Source of the DNA: Zizania palustris
Lineage: Eukaryota > Streptophyta > Magnoliopsida > Poales > Poaceae
NCBI GenBank assembly: GCA_019279435.1
Contig: JAAALK010000286.1
Location: forward strand, 42,221,712-42,285,711
Direction of reading: 5' to 3'
DNA: 64,000 nt
The notes under the pieces were generated by a model. That model worked only from the letters and a program-made list of their open reading frames with translations. It had not been told where the DNA came from and did not search any database. Of the stretch, positions 48,301 to 58,338 are shown in pieces. The position numbers were made by a program, and so were the translations under genes. Positions within the stretch are counted from its first letter, which is position 1. Every line of letters begins with the position of its first letter.

Positions 48301-48737
48301 GGGCGAGCGGGGGTGGCAACTGACGGGTGGGGCCGGGTTGTCGGGTTCGCGCGCGAGGGGAGGGATTCGGCGCCGACAGGTGGGACCGGGTTGTCAGTCT
48401 AAGGCGAGCGCGGTAACGGGCTGGGCCGGCCGGGAGAGAGAGAAGGGAGGGGGAGGAGCCCATTACTGTTCTATTACTTTTCTGAATAAAATAATTCTAG
48501 AAAATAGATTAAAATATTAGGGCTACTTCCAAGGCTGGTAAAAATTTATAAAAATTCCCAAAATTATATTTTGGTCTTAGGATTATATACAAAAGTTTCA
48601 CCTCCTGATTTGGTCATCTACTCTATGTTGTAGTTCAAAAGGGTATAAAAGAGAATTAAAGTATTTTCTGAAATAATAATGCCAATAAATTGAGTTTAAT
48701 AATATTTTTATTGTTTTGAAAATTTTGGGGTGTTACA
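45346..48737 (-). repeat. 5' LTR of element 3 with promoter
   Basis: This is the promoter copy in the element's sense (reading leftward from 48737). A TATA box candidate, TATATAA, lies at 47998-47992. About 520-610 bases downstream is the 12-bp inverted repeat pair at 47460-47471 and 47387-47398. Another TATAAGG at about 46263-46257, shared with element 2, is an alternative start site. Confidence 0.9.
47992..47998 (-). promoter_or_regulatory. Candidate TATA box of element 3
   Basis: TATATAA on the minus strand, in a GC-rich segment of the 5' LTR. The matching motif in the 3' LTR is near 38974-38980. The start site is not determined. Confidence 0.55.
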
Positions 48738-48742
48738 TAGAG

Positions 48743-50900
48743 TGACAAGGAGTTAAGGCTCAATAAGCATGGCTTGGGTTGCACACAAGGACGGGGATCT
48801 AATAATTATAAGTGTAGGGCTTGATATTGGACTAATGCAATATTAACCTATGAGTTATAGCGATACTTTATTAAAACATGGGCTCAATAATGATCAACTG
48901 TTTCCACAGAGGTGGTCGATGACTTGTCTTGTTCAGCAAATGGTGATGGAGGAACCTCGGGGTAGAATTCCTGCTCCTCGATGAACTCGTAGTCTTCTCG
49001 ATACGGAAAAATACATAAACAACACATTCAATAAAGCATCACCAAACAAAAACATACAAATTTTATGATCTAATCATGTGATTTGAGCTTTATTATTCTG
49101 GTGTTACTTTTAATAATATTAAAAGTTAGGTTTTAGGGGTTTTTATTAATTCTTTTCCTGAATTATTAATTTATCCCTAAGGGGTTTTTACTTATTTAAT
49201 CTATAAGTTTATTTTGTGCTAAGATAACATACTGTTTTTATGGCATTAATGTGTAGAGCATATTTTTCTGGTTCTAACAAAATTTGAATGGTGAAATTTG
49301 GAGTTAAAATGAGCAAGTTATGAATTTTCAAAGTTTAAACAATTTTCTGGAATTTTATTTAAACAGAAAATGTGTTCTGGTCCACGGTGAGCCAGGCCCA
49401 CGGTGGACTGCGCCACTGTGCGTGTGGACCGGTTGATCCAGGACCGTCGGATCTGGATCTGGCGGTCGGGCGCGAGGCGGGAAGGCTTTAATGAAATCGG
49501 ACGGCTGTGATTAAATTGTAGCGAAGGGGTACGCGTGGACGCACCAGATTGAGTCAACTATTTAAATAGCGATCAACGGCCAGGATCAAAGGATACCGGT
49601 TTGACCAGATCTGAGGGCTCAGATTAGATCCTACAGGATCTAATCTGGACCGTTCGCTCCGGATCGTGCGGCTCGGATGAATTCCGGCACGACACGTGGT
49701 GACGAGGGTATTTTACCCTTCGTCTCCGGCGACGGCGGGCTCGGGTGCGGCTACGACGGCGGCGGCGAGGGCCTAGGGGCCTAGCTAGGGCCAAAAATGG
49801 AACGCGGAGGTGAAGGGGGTCCTGATAGTACCTTTGGTGGCGACGATGGGGGCCTGGAGGTGATCGGCGGCGAGCGTAGACGACGGAGAGGGTTCGAGTG
49901 CTTGACGGTGACGGCGATCCGGTGGTCTTTACGGCCAACAGAGGGGTGACCGATGACGAGCGGGCTCTGGCGGTCTCGTTGGTGGCGGTGGCTAGGACGG
50001 GGGAGGTCCGAGGCGATGGCGAGGGCTCGCCGGAGGCGAAGCAGAGCTGAAGGCCGAAAAGAAAGTGGCGGCGCTCTGTTCTCGCACGAGGAGGGTTGTG
50101 AGCGTGTGGGCTGAGGGCGGTGGCCGTGGAGGGTTTTTATAGGGGGTCGCCGGCGTCCATATGGCAAGGAACCGAAGGGTTTCCCGAGAGCTCCGGCGAT
50201 CTCTTTCCAAGCTTCGGGTAGCCTTCCTTAAGCGCGAAAACGCGTCGGCCATGGATGGAAAGGGGGCGGTGGTGACCAGGGAAGGTGATCCGGGGTCGGA
50301 TCGGGCGAATCGAGGCGGCCGGCGGCGGGAACAGAAGGTGATCGCCGGGAGGAAGGAAGGGGGCGATCCCCTTCCATCGGAGACGATGGATCTGACAGGT
50401 GGCCCCCTCCTTTCAGTGGGCGAAACCAAGAAGGAAGGGCCGACAGGCAGGCCACGTCTGTCAGAGAGAGGGAAACGGAGGCGAGAGGCTGCCATGTGGG
50501 GCCAGGCGGGGCGCGGGCGAGAGGAGAGAGGGGACGCGAGCGCCGACAGGGCGGTCCCACATGTCAGCGACGCGAGTGTTGGGCTGGGTTGGGCCGAGGC
50601 GTTTTGGAGGTTGAGGCCCGTTTAAGCATTTCAATTCTTTTTCGATTTAAAATAAATCCAATAATTCATGTATTTGATTTAGGGTTGAATCACTGTTGAT
50701 AAAAATTTGTAAAAATTCCTGAAATTATATTTTGGCCTCTAGTTTATCTCATAAAATTTTCAAGTCCAAATTTTGAATTATTCCTTCCTGTTTGGCTTTA
50801 TTGGGGCTCTTTTAGGATTTCCTTTAATAACAAAATCCAGAAATGATTTAAATAATATTTTTCTTTTATTTGTTTTGTTTTTATTTCTTGGGGTGTTACA
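48743..50900 (-). repeat. 5' LTR of element 2, outer part (promoter side)
   Basis: It resumes after the second tagag (48738-48742) at tgacaagg and ends GGGGTGTTACA at 50900. In the element's own sense it contains TATAAAAA at 50141-50134. About 500 bases downstream lies a perfect 13-bp inverted repeat with a 2-base loop (49620-49632 and 49635-49647). Confidence 0.9.
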
Positions 50901-50905
50901 GGTAG

Positions 50906-51196
50906 TGTGCCTTCGGTCCGACTAGACTCTCTTGGCCAATCTGACTGTCTATCAGGCTTCGGTCCAACCGACCCTATTCTGGTCGGTTTGGTTTAGTTAG
51001 GTTATTTATCGTTTTCAGTTATTTTCTAACACTTCGGTTAATTGAGTAATTTTAGAATTATTATTATTTGATTTCCTAGAGACTCCGTTATTCCCTTACC
51101 AAGGTTTAAGGATTGTCGGAACGCGACGTTAATGTCTCACGATGTTTTTGGATCGTCGAACTGACCCAAGTGCGGGGGCACATTTTCGTGTCAACA
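50906..51196 (+). repeat. 3' LTR of element 1, second part
   Basis: It follows the second copy of ggtag (50901-50905) and continues the element 1 LTR exactly where 26258 left off (tgtgccttcggtccgact), ending TCAACA at 51196. TSD copy ttttc follows. Confidence 0.92.
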
Positions 51197-51201
51197 TTTT
51201 C

Positions 51202-51622
51202 ATCCTAGAAAAAGTTCTAAGTTCAAATAAACAAATTTAATGCACTTTAGTTCAAAATTGGGATCTTTCAATTCTGTTTTGGGTTGCCCATGCATCCTTT
51301 CTTTGTGGAGTCCTTCATCACTATGACATTTCTCTTTGTAATCTGAACCCCAATTTCATTCTTCATCTTGCCATCTTTGTTGAAATGTGTGAAGTATTCT
51401 TGGGAATTAATCCCCACTTCAATCTTTTCCATCATTTTTGCTGCTTGAGATCTCTTGGGCGCAAGGTGATCGGAGGGTGTGGACTCCAACTTCATGATGG
51501 GAAGGCGCTAGAGTATATATTTGTGATGCTTCCTTCTTCGAACAAGGGGTGGCACTCGGATTAGTTTTACATGGCCAACTACGAGCCATCCCTTTCTCCT
51601 GAGATTGATTAAGTGCCATAGT
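51202..51622. mobile_element. Continuation of the interrupted CACTA element (remnant)
   Basis: After the second ttttc, sequence resumes (atcctagaaaaagttctaag) that should be the interior of the DNA the Tat element entered, that is the CACTA element. A minus-strand pair of overlapping frames at 51268-51619 (with VGINSQEYFTHFNKDGKMK) may be transposon-derived, but I do not recognise the family. Confidence 0.5.
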
Positions 51623-53850
51623 CGGTGCTCACTTGGACCGACCGGTGCCCGACTGAGGAGAAAGGGCAAGTTGATGAGTTGGTGGCTCTAGTCCGGCATC
51701 TTCGGGAGAACAATGTCACAGGCCTCCACGTAGTGGTGAACTTCTTGTTTCATCGGATCACGCCGCTGAAGAAATGGCTTCACCCCGGGTATGAGTACTC
51801 GGGTCTTGGCAATCCGACCAGAGAGTCAGGTGAGGACTTGACTAGGAAGGAGGCGAAGGCGAGGGAGCGAAGCGTCTTCAGCAGCAAGGCCAAAGTCCGG
51901 ACCGCCATTGGTTGTCACCTCTTGCGGCTCAGCTTTCCCCGGCCAGAGGTAATGTCATTTCCCTCTTTTCTGCCAGTGTTCGATGAAGCATGTAGACGGT
52001 CTTTGAATCTTTTGACCCCTGGTTTTGTAGAGTTGGGTCGCCTTCATCTCCCTGCCTCCACTACCAGAGCACCCCTGCCCAGTCAAGCAGAACGGACACC
52101 GGGCCAGATGATGACGGATTCAGTAGGAAGAGAAAGGGGAAGGATACGTGCTCTCCTCTCGCGAAGAAGTCAAAGAAGTTGATGGAAATGTCACCCAGCC
52201 ATCGATCGACCCGAAGCTTGACCAAAGAGGCAGCGATCAAGGGGCCGACGCGAGGACCTATGAAGGTCCATTCATCCTTTGTCAAAGAGGCGGGTGTCAA
52301 CTCGTAGACTTACGAGAGGGCGCCCGCGACAGCCGAGGTTGTGGCGTCATCTTCTTTCATGTCTACCCCACCTCCGCCTTCATCGTCGTGACCGCCACCA
52401 CCTCCTTTGGCCTTGGTGACCGGTTTTGCTCCCAGTGCAGGGCCTAGCTCACAGGCGAAGAAGATGGTGTTCCGGCGGTCGACATTGTGATTGTGTCGAT
52501 AGGTAGTTGATTTTATGAAGTGTTTCTTCATAACCTTTTTTGGGTCTTCTTTTTCAATAGTGTGGATGGATCGCCGTTGGCCGAACTGAGTTCAGTCGGG
52601 TGACTAATTCTTCCATACTGAGCACCGCTTTGGTGGTCTATGTGTCACCACCGAGGTCACCTAAGGGCTAGAAGTCTTCGACTCCCTCAAGCATGGAGGT
52701 TGGTGGAGGCGTGCCTCCGGAGGGTGGAGCGCCACCACTGGGTGAAGAGTCGGCAGTCGTGCCTCCTCCGCCGAGGAGGTCTGAGGGTTCACCGTCGGCC
52801 ATGGGAATGGCTATGACGGACCTTGGCGGGACGAGGAAGGAGCTGCCCGCTCCCATCGTCATGGCCAGGAGTGTGCCTTCGGCCTCTGCTTGCTTCTTGA
52901 CCTGACATGAATAGAGGAGCGTGTGCGAGCGTCTAGAGGCACTCCGACATCACGACCAGAGGATGATGGTGAGTTTCTTGCAAAATATTCGCGTACCTTG
53001 TGGTATGTGCTGACCCAAGTACCCACGCAGGATCTTGCCAACTAGCTGGGAGAGCATGTGGACTATAAGGCCAGTGAGCTAAGGCGGTTGGGGAGGGAGA
53101 ATCGCGTTCTCCGCGAGCATCTTGATCTTCAGTCCCTTGGTAAATTTTGACACTCTCGGTGTCTTGCCGATAGGATTTGATCACTAATTCCATTTATCTT
53201 TTGTAGAGATGTTGGCATCGGGGGAGCGTCTTGAGATGGTCGCCAATCAAGTGCACCGGTTGGCGGACGAGGCGATAGCCGAGAGGGCCACTGCCTTGGC
53301 CGAATTAGAGAAGGACAAGAAGCAACTCACCAAGTTAAAAGCTTCAACTCAAAAGTGGCTTGGTGAGTATAAAAGTATGGACTCCTTCCGAGGGCTTCTT
53401 TGTTTGTCAATGTATGCCTTGAAAACTCATTTTGCTTTGCAGAGCTTCATCATCGAGTGGGTGCTCAATTTGCTGATTTGGAGCAGCGCCTGGCCAGCAC
53501 CTAGAATCGTCTGGATGCTTACCGGACAAGTGCTGAGACGCTGATCCGAATGGTCGATGATGAGATTCCGAGCAGGCAGTGGTCGGCAAAGGAGTCTTTG
53601 GTCTGACTAGATGGTGCTGACAATCGGCTGAGGCATACCACTCGGGACTTCGCGAGAATGACGGTCGTACACGTGCTTGGGATCGTCTGAGCGTTGTATC
53701 CGACTACTCGTCTAGATTTTATCTAACCAAGGTGGCCGACACACTTCAACGAGGCTAATGTCAAATAGATCAACGCTGAGGTTGGAGAGACCGTCGATGC
53801 CTTGATCTCGAATATTGAGTTCTATCCTCCTACACCTCTTGCACCTACCG
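51600..53850 (+). pseudogene. Gypsy-type transposon protein remnant (Transposase_28-like N-terminal region and coiled coil)
   Basis: The 51625-52182 frame encodes LVALVRHLRENNVTGLHVVV, then RITPLKKWLHPGYEYSGLG and NPTRESGEDL. This matches the conserved block seen in many grass gypsy-type transposon proteins (Pfam Transposase_28 type). Downstream fragments include PGGST-like coding DNA (52690-52905) and a coiled-coil segment at 53209-53370 (VANQVHRLADEAIAERATAL). Stops and probable introns separate the pieces. It is a decayed non-autonomous retroelement gag-like gene. Confidence 0.65.
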
Positions 53851-55659
53851 AGTGAACAACAATATGTGTGACATATTTGCAAGACATTATCATATTAATG
53901 TAACGTCACTTTATCACTTTGTATTTTTGCATCGGGTCCGACTAGCCGTGATCCTTCGATTATACGACATAGCGTAGGCTCGCTAGCGCAAGGATACTCA
54001 AGCCACATGCACGCTTCTTGGAGCCGGCAATGCTCTGTATAGTTCGTAAGGTGTCACGGAGGACCAGTCGGGAATCGATCAATTCGACTCAGGTAGTGCG
54101 GATTGTGGATATAGAGTGAATTATCGCGATTTCCTGAAAAAAAGAGTTTTGCCAATCAAAAGGCATTTATTAAGCGTCCGGGGAAAGGGTCTTCCATAGC
54201 TCAGCCAGAGCGGATCGTGGATACAGAGTGGGAAGACTGCAACTAGCCTGAGAAAATGACACTTAAGAGCCAAAAGCTTATTAAGCATTCGGACATAGGG
54301 GGCCTTCCTCGATTCAGCTAGAGTGGATCTTGCATACAGAGTCAGAAGGTCGCACTGTTCTAAAAAAACACTTACAAGCCAATAATATTTGAATTTGAAT
54401 GACATGTCAAATTCTCGTAGAGTTCGAAGACTTATATGGGCGACTGGGCGCAAGCGTGCGGGCATTAAATTTCGCAAATCTCGCGATGTGGAGTCTAGTA
54501 AGAAAAACTTGATAGAGATTTAAATTGTGCCGAAGCGTCAGGCATGTCAGGTAGTGCGCTCTACAAGTTGTCTCTTCAGGTGACATGACAAGTCATCTTG
54601 ACCATGCCTGCATGGCAGGGGATTTTTACCGACGTGATACGAAGACTAGTAGAGCGATTTTTGGCATGCCATCAATGGGATTTCGCCTATAATGGGGGGC
54701 AGTGATTCGCTTCCCCGCTCCTTGATTTGGCCTATAAACAGGGCCCTTTGGCGTCGGTTTCTCCAACACTTCGACGTGAATCATCTTTCATTTCTTCAGC
54801 TTTCATCAGAGCGAGTTGCTTCTCTAATGACTTGACATGACGGCTTCTTGATGGGCTATCGAGAGCCCCCAGACTTCGGGTAAGTATTTCTCGTCTAGTA
54901 CATCTTCACGCCAATGGTGATGAAGTTTTGACTGTTCTTTTATAATCTTCAGGAAAACATCTTCACAAGTCAGCCGGGGTTACGCTGATTTGGTGATTAG
55001 ATTGCAAACCCATGCGGTGACTTTGTGGCTGTTCTTCGGGCTATGCCGTGGCCAAGTGAGCCCATGCGGTGAACTTATGCCGCGGTCTGGGAAGAAGAGG
55101 AAGTGCACCATTGGTGATGCACATCCCCCTCGACTCGTTAGCAGGCCTGTCGGTGGTGTACCGGGCGGCACCGTTTGGAGACACGCTTCTTCCTCGGCGT
55201 ATCGTGGACGTGTAGTGGCAAAACTATTGGGAGTTTTGCCACATACATCCAACGATCAGAGGGCTTCCTCGTCCTTGAGAACACCTTCGCATGCGGGCGG
55301 TGGAGCTCTCTCTAAGGAAGGCTTCATCGATATAGCTTACATCTATGTAACACAGGGAACTTGAGCCACATACGCGTTGTTCAGAACCATTAGCATCACA
55401 GATAGCTGAAGGCGAGAAACGGCAGTCGGCCGAAGGCAACTTGCTCGTAAGAGCCCCCGAGCAGGAGGACGATCTTTACAATGACTACGTCAGAGCGGAT
55501 CATGGATACAATAGTCATAGTAGTTGTTCGCGACCACCCGAGTGCTGAGCAGGCTTTACGCGGCTGCATTTCGCAATAGCTGAGTCAGAGCGGGTCATGA
55601 CCACATAGCTTAGAGCGAAAGCACTCGGTAAACTCGTAATGTCTAAATTTGTAGGTAAG
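53851..55659. other. Retroelement-derived non-coding remnant
   Basis: Imperfect repeats of a cagagcggatcgtggatacagag-like unit occur near 54100, 54207, 54316, 55490 and 55582. A promoter-like ggcctataaacagggccc is at 54729-54746. Together these suggest LTR/UTR sequence of the preceding retroelement. The 124-codon frame at 54990 has no recognisable domain. LTR limits could not be set. Confidence 0.45.
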
Positions 55660-56058
55660 TTTACCTAGTTGACTCGGGGTACCCTAACCGTTTGGGTTAC
55701 CTTGCACCATACAAGGGTACAAAGTACCATCTCCCGGAGTATTGGAGTGGTCCAATGCTAAAATGTATGAAGGAGACCTTTAATTTCACACATTTGTCCC
55801 TTAGAAATGTCATCGAGAGGTCCTTTGGAGTTTTGAAGATGAAGTGGAGGATTTTATTGGAAATGCCAAGTTTCCAATGTCGAAGCAAAGCAAAATAATT
55901 GTAGCATACATGATAATTCACAATTTCATTCAAGAGAATGGCATTGTAGGTAGGGCCTTTGATTTGTGCGATCGTGATGAAAACTATTCCAATGGAAGAA
56001 CCATCTACTATCAAGTACATGCACAGAATACCTATGCGGGGACGAAGAGTGTAACATA
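55660..56058 (+). pseudogene. PIF/Harbinger transposase C-terminal fragment, frameshifted
   Basis: The translation shows VDSGYPNRLGYLAPYKGTKY, then HLPEYW, LSLRNVIERSFGVLKMKW and, in the next frame, KIIVAYMIIHNFIQENG. These are conserved parts of the DDE_Tnp_4 (HARBI1-like) transposase. The frame changes near 55865-55880, and a missing T near 55660-55664 breaks the 5' side, where an intron acceptor (ttgtag) is visible. Upstream catalytic exons are absent, so it is inactive. Confidence 0.85.
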
Positions 56059-56991
56059 AATGCATTTCATGATGAAATAGTTAATAGTTTGTACAATATA
56101 TCATAGCTAATGTGTATGATGTCTTCTAAGGACAATGACAATGTAATCGATCCTTTCTGTGATTTTATGGTTTTTTGGACAATGAAAATAAAATAAAATT
56201 TTTATGTATTACTTCAATATTTGAGGGAGAGGGGTGCACAAGCACCCTAACTGGCCGCACCAGCGCTAATGTTTATGGTGACAAGTTTATATTTGTATTG
56301 CTTCAAAATTAAAGATGTAGGAGTAAATAAGTGTTATACACTCATGTGCTAAAGTTTAGTTTATATATCTAAACAGTAAAAGAGGCTAAACTTAAAGGGC
56401 TAACGTTATGAAAAAGGGATAACAAGAGGAACGGTACAGGAAATCAAGGAGATAAAATTTGAATTTGTTTCTGCATGCATTGCTGTTCTGATCTGTTTGG
56501 TGTTTGTACATGTACAATATGGTTAAATTCCGTTTGACCCTTTGTCATGTATCAGTCTACAACAAGACGGCAGCTATTACGTCTGCCGATATCTTTATGA
56601 GAATATTTGGAGAATTCTAGCCCATGGATGAGTTTGCAGGATGTTACATCAATTCATTAGTTAATAGACATGTATGATTAAATTCCGCACCACTTTGGAT
56701 CCTTTTTGACTGGATTGTACACATACGAGAGGTGTTGCCGTTCAATCAGTATGCTAAGTAAGAGATAGTGCCGATTATCCCACTCTGTAGGAAAGATGCA
56801 TTTAGTGACTAAATCCTGCTAATGCTTCAGTAATAAATCTATCGCATTTAGAACCCAGATTAACCAGCTGCGATACGAGACATTTCGATCTGCTATATAC
56901 ATTTATTGAATTTATTGCACAAGTTTAGTTCAATGCATCAAAATCCTAGCGCACAAAACAGAACATAAAACAAAGCTGCCCTACACGGAGT
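56059..56991. other. Intergenic region and 3' UTR of the anthranilate synthase gene
   Basis: No coding sequence is recognised. The segment nearest 56991 is probably the 3' UTR of the minus-strand anthranilate synthase gene. Confidence 0.5.
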
Positions 56992-58117
56992 CTACTCACC
57001 AACAAATGTAGATTCGGCAAGATCAATAGCGCGAGCAAGGCCAGCAGCCTTGTTCAAGCACTCCTGATGCTCATCGTCGGGCTTGCTGTCAGCAACTATT
57101 CCAGCTCCGGCCTGAAGGTGAGCGACCCACTCCTGACGGGCATTTTGTCAGTGTAGGAGTACATGGTGTCGAACCGAGATCCGGTGGGGAAGACGACAGT
57201 ACGCAGAGCAAGTGCAATGTCCATGTCCCCACGGAAGGAAATTCCTCCGAAGCCACCACTGTACGGACCACGCATCTTCCCTTCCATCTGGTCGATTAGC
57301 TCCATAGCTCTCACCTGGTTGGATCGAAACGAGGATGAGAAACTGAGCTTAGTGGAACATGCATGGATGCGTAGAAGATAACAAACTGTGGTAGCCAAGT
57401 GATAGAACTTGGATAAAGGTTTGCTCTGAGTGTTTCTGTTTTTCTTTCTGGATAAAACACTCTCAGGTGATGCAACTATACGGTGCCAACAAGTAAGGTG
57501 CTTACCTTTGGTGCACCACTAACTGTTCCAACTGGCAATGCTGCTCGAAGGGCATCCCAACAAGTAAGCTCATCACGTAACTCCCCAGTAACCTAAAATA
57601 AAGTGCAGAAAAAGATTTTGTGAGGATCACTAATAACATCATCTGATGAAGAATTTTAATAGATATGATCATAAGGAAGGATGAGTAGCATAACATTTGT
57701 CTTATTTGGCATAGTTACTCCAACAAGGCAACAACTAAGGCTTTCTTTGGGACAACTTCAGCTCTAGGATTTTTTGGAGCTAGTTTTTTAGAGCAGGTTC
57801 AGTCTAGCTCCAAGAAATACTGGAGCTAGAGCTGTAGATGGATTAAGAGTATTTAGTTGAGTAATTTGGTTTTTATTTTATACTAAAAATAAAAATTTAA
57901 ACTATTTTATTATATTACACAAACTCCAGTTTGAACATGAATCTTGGAGTTATACCAAACAGTCATAGACAGTCATTGATAATTCCACCTAGGATATTGG
58001 ATATTATTGAAATTTATATCGTAAATGTAGACTTACTGTTGAGCTAATGTGCATGACATGTGAATACCGTTCAACATTCATCAGTTTCTCCACCTTTACT
58101 GAACCTGGTTTGGATAC
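56992..58117 (-). pseudogene. Anthranilate synthase alpha subunit, last three exons, one-base frameshift, 5' part missing
   Basis: Minus-strand exons are 58117-58037 (VSKPGSVKVEKLMNVERYSH through HISST), 57592-57506 (VTGELRDELTCWDALRAALP through SGAPK) and 57314-56992 (VRAMELIDQMEGKMRGPYSG through IDLAESTFVGE, stop). All boundaries are GT-AG and in phase. This is the C-terminal part of plastid anthranilate synthase component I, the chorismate-using, tryptophan-feedback-regulated first step of tryptophan synthesis; PYSGGFGG and the chorismate-binding core are present. In the last exon GACAAAATGCC has one A too few: the conserved frame before it (FDTMYSYTDK) and after it (EWVAHLQAGAGIVADS) differ by one base. 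Upstream exons should lie beyond 58117, but the gene ends at the junction near 58339. It is either a truncated pseudogene or a good gene damaged by assembly. Confidence 0.88.
57735..57975. mobile_element. Probable MITE in an intron of the anthranilate synthase gene
   Basis: Imperfect inverted ends, tttgggacaacttcagctctagg and cttggagttataccaaa, enclose a non-coding core with repeated ctagctcca/ggagctag motifs. This resembles the abundant grass MITEs beginning TTTGG..AGCTCC. No target duplication was identified, so the limits are approximate. Confidence 0.45.
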
Positions 58118-58338
58118 CTGAAAAAAGGCATAAGTTTATGACATATCAGGATAGATGAAGTCAGAACTCAAAACATAGTGAAGTAGATTGCCAGTTTTCA
58201 TAGAACCAGGGTGCTAACCATAAAGATTGAAAGTTCACCTATTCTAATAAAGTTTGGCATTGTTATCACTAATGCACACCTTTTAGCAGTATCTTAACAT
58301 AGTGCATTGATTGGATTCAATTGTTCTGAGGTCTGTTC

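Larger units (their letters stand above)
36328..48737 (-). mobile_element. Ty3/gypsy element 3, young chromovirus (Tekay/Del-like), structurally complete
   Basis: This 12,410-bp element has target duplication tagag (36323-36327 and 48738-48742). LTRs are 36328-39722 (3,395 bp) and 45346-48737 (3,392 bp). By eye they differ at about a dozen substitutions and a few 1-2 bp indels, that is about 0.3 percent. It has a methionine-type primer binding site (45342-45331), a polypurine tract next to the 3' LTR (minus strand AAGGGGGATAGGTT, 39736-39723), an accessory ORF and an uninterrupted gag-pol. Everything needed for autonomous retrotransposition appears present, so it is the most recent insertion of the nest. 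Confidence 0.95.
26259..50900 (-). mobile_element. Ty3/gypsy element 2, chromovirus (Tekay/Del-like), degenerate, carries element 3
   Basis: Target duplication ggtag lies at 26254-26258 and 50901-50905. The element reads leftward. Its 3' LTR is 26259-29556 (3,298 bp). Its 5' LTR starts at 35195 and ends at 50900, interrupted by element 3 (about 3,291 bp after removal). A primer binding site matching initiator-Met tRNA (TGGTATCAGAG on the minus strand, 35191-35181) and a polypurine tract beside the 3' LTR (GTAAGGGGGATAGG, near 29559-29572) define the ends of the internal region. The LTRs show many transitions (seven in the first 150 bases), so this insertion is older than element 3. Confidence 0.93.
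16390..51196 (+). mobile_element. Ty3/gypsy element 1, Tat lineage (two RNase H domains), degenerate, host of nested insertions
   Basis: The two LTRs start with C/TGTTGATA and end in CGTGTCAACA. The target duplication ttttc lies at 16385-16389 and 51197-51201. Domain order in the plus sense is gag, protease, RT, RNase H, a second archaeal-type RNase H and integrase, which is diagnostic of the plant Tat lineage. The 5' LTR is 16390-17666. The 3' LTR starts at 25232, is split at 26258 by chromovirus element 2, and finishes at 51196. All reading frames are broken. Confidence 0.93.

Noticed and set aside
55692..56065. Intact Harbinger transposase gene
   Set aside because: Only the C-terminal block is present, in two frames, with no upstream catalytic exons.
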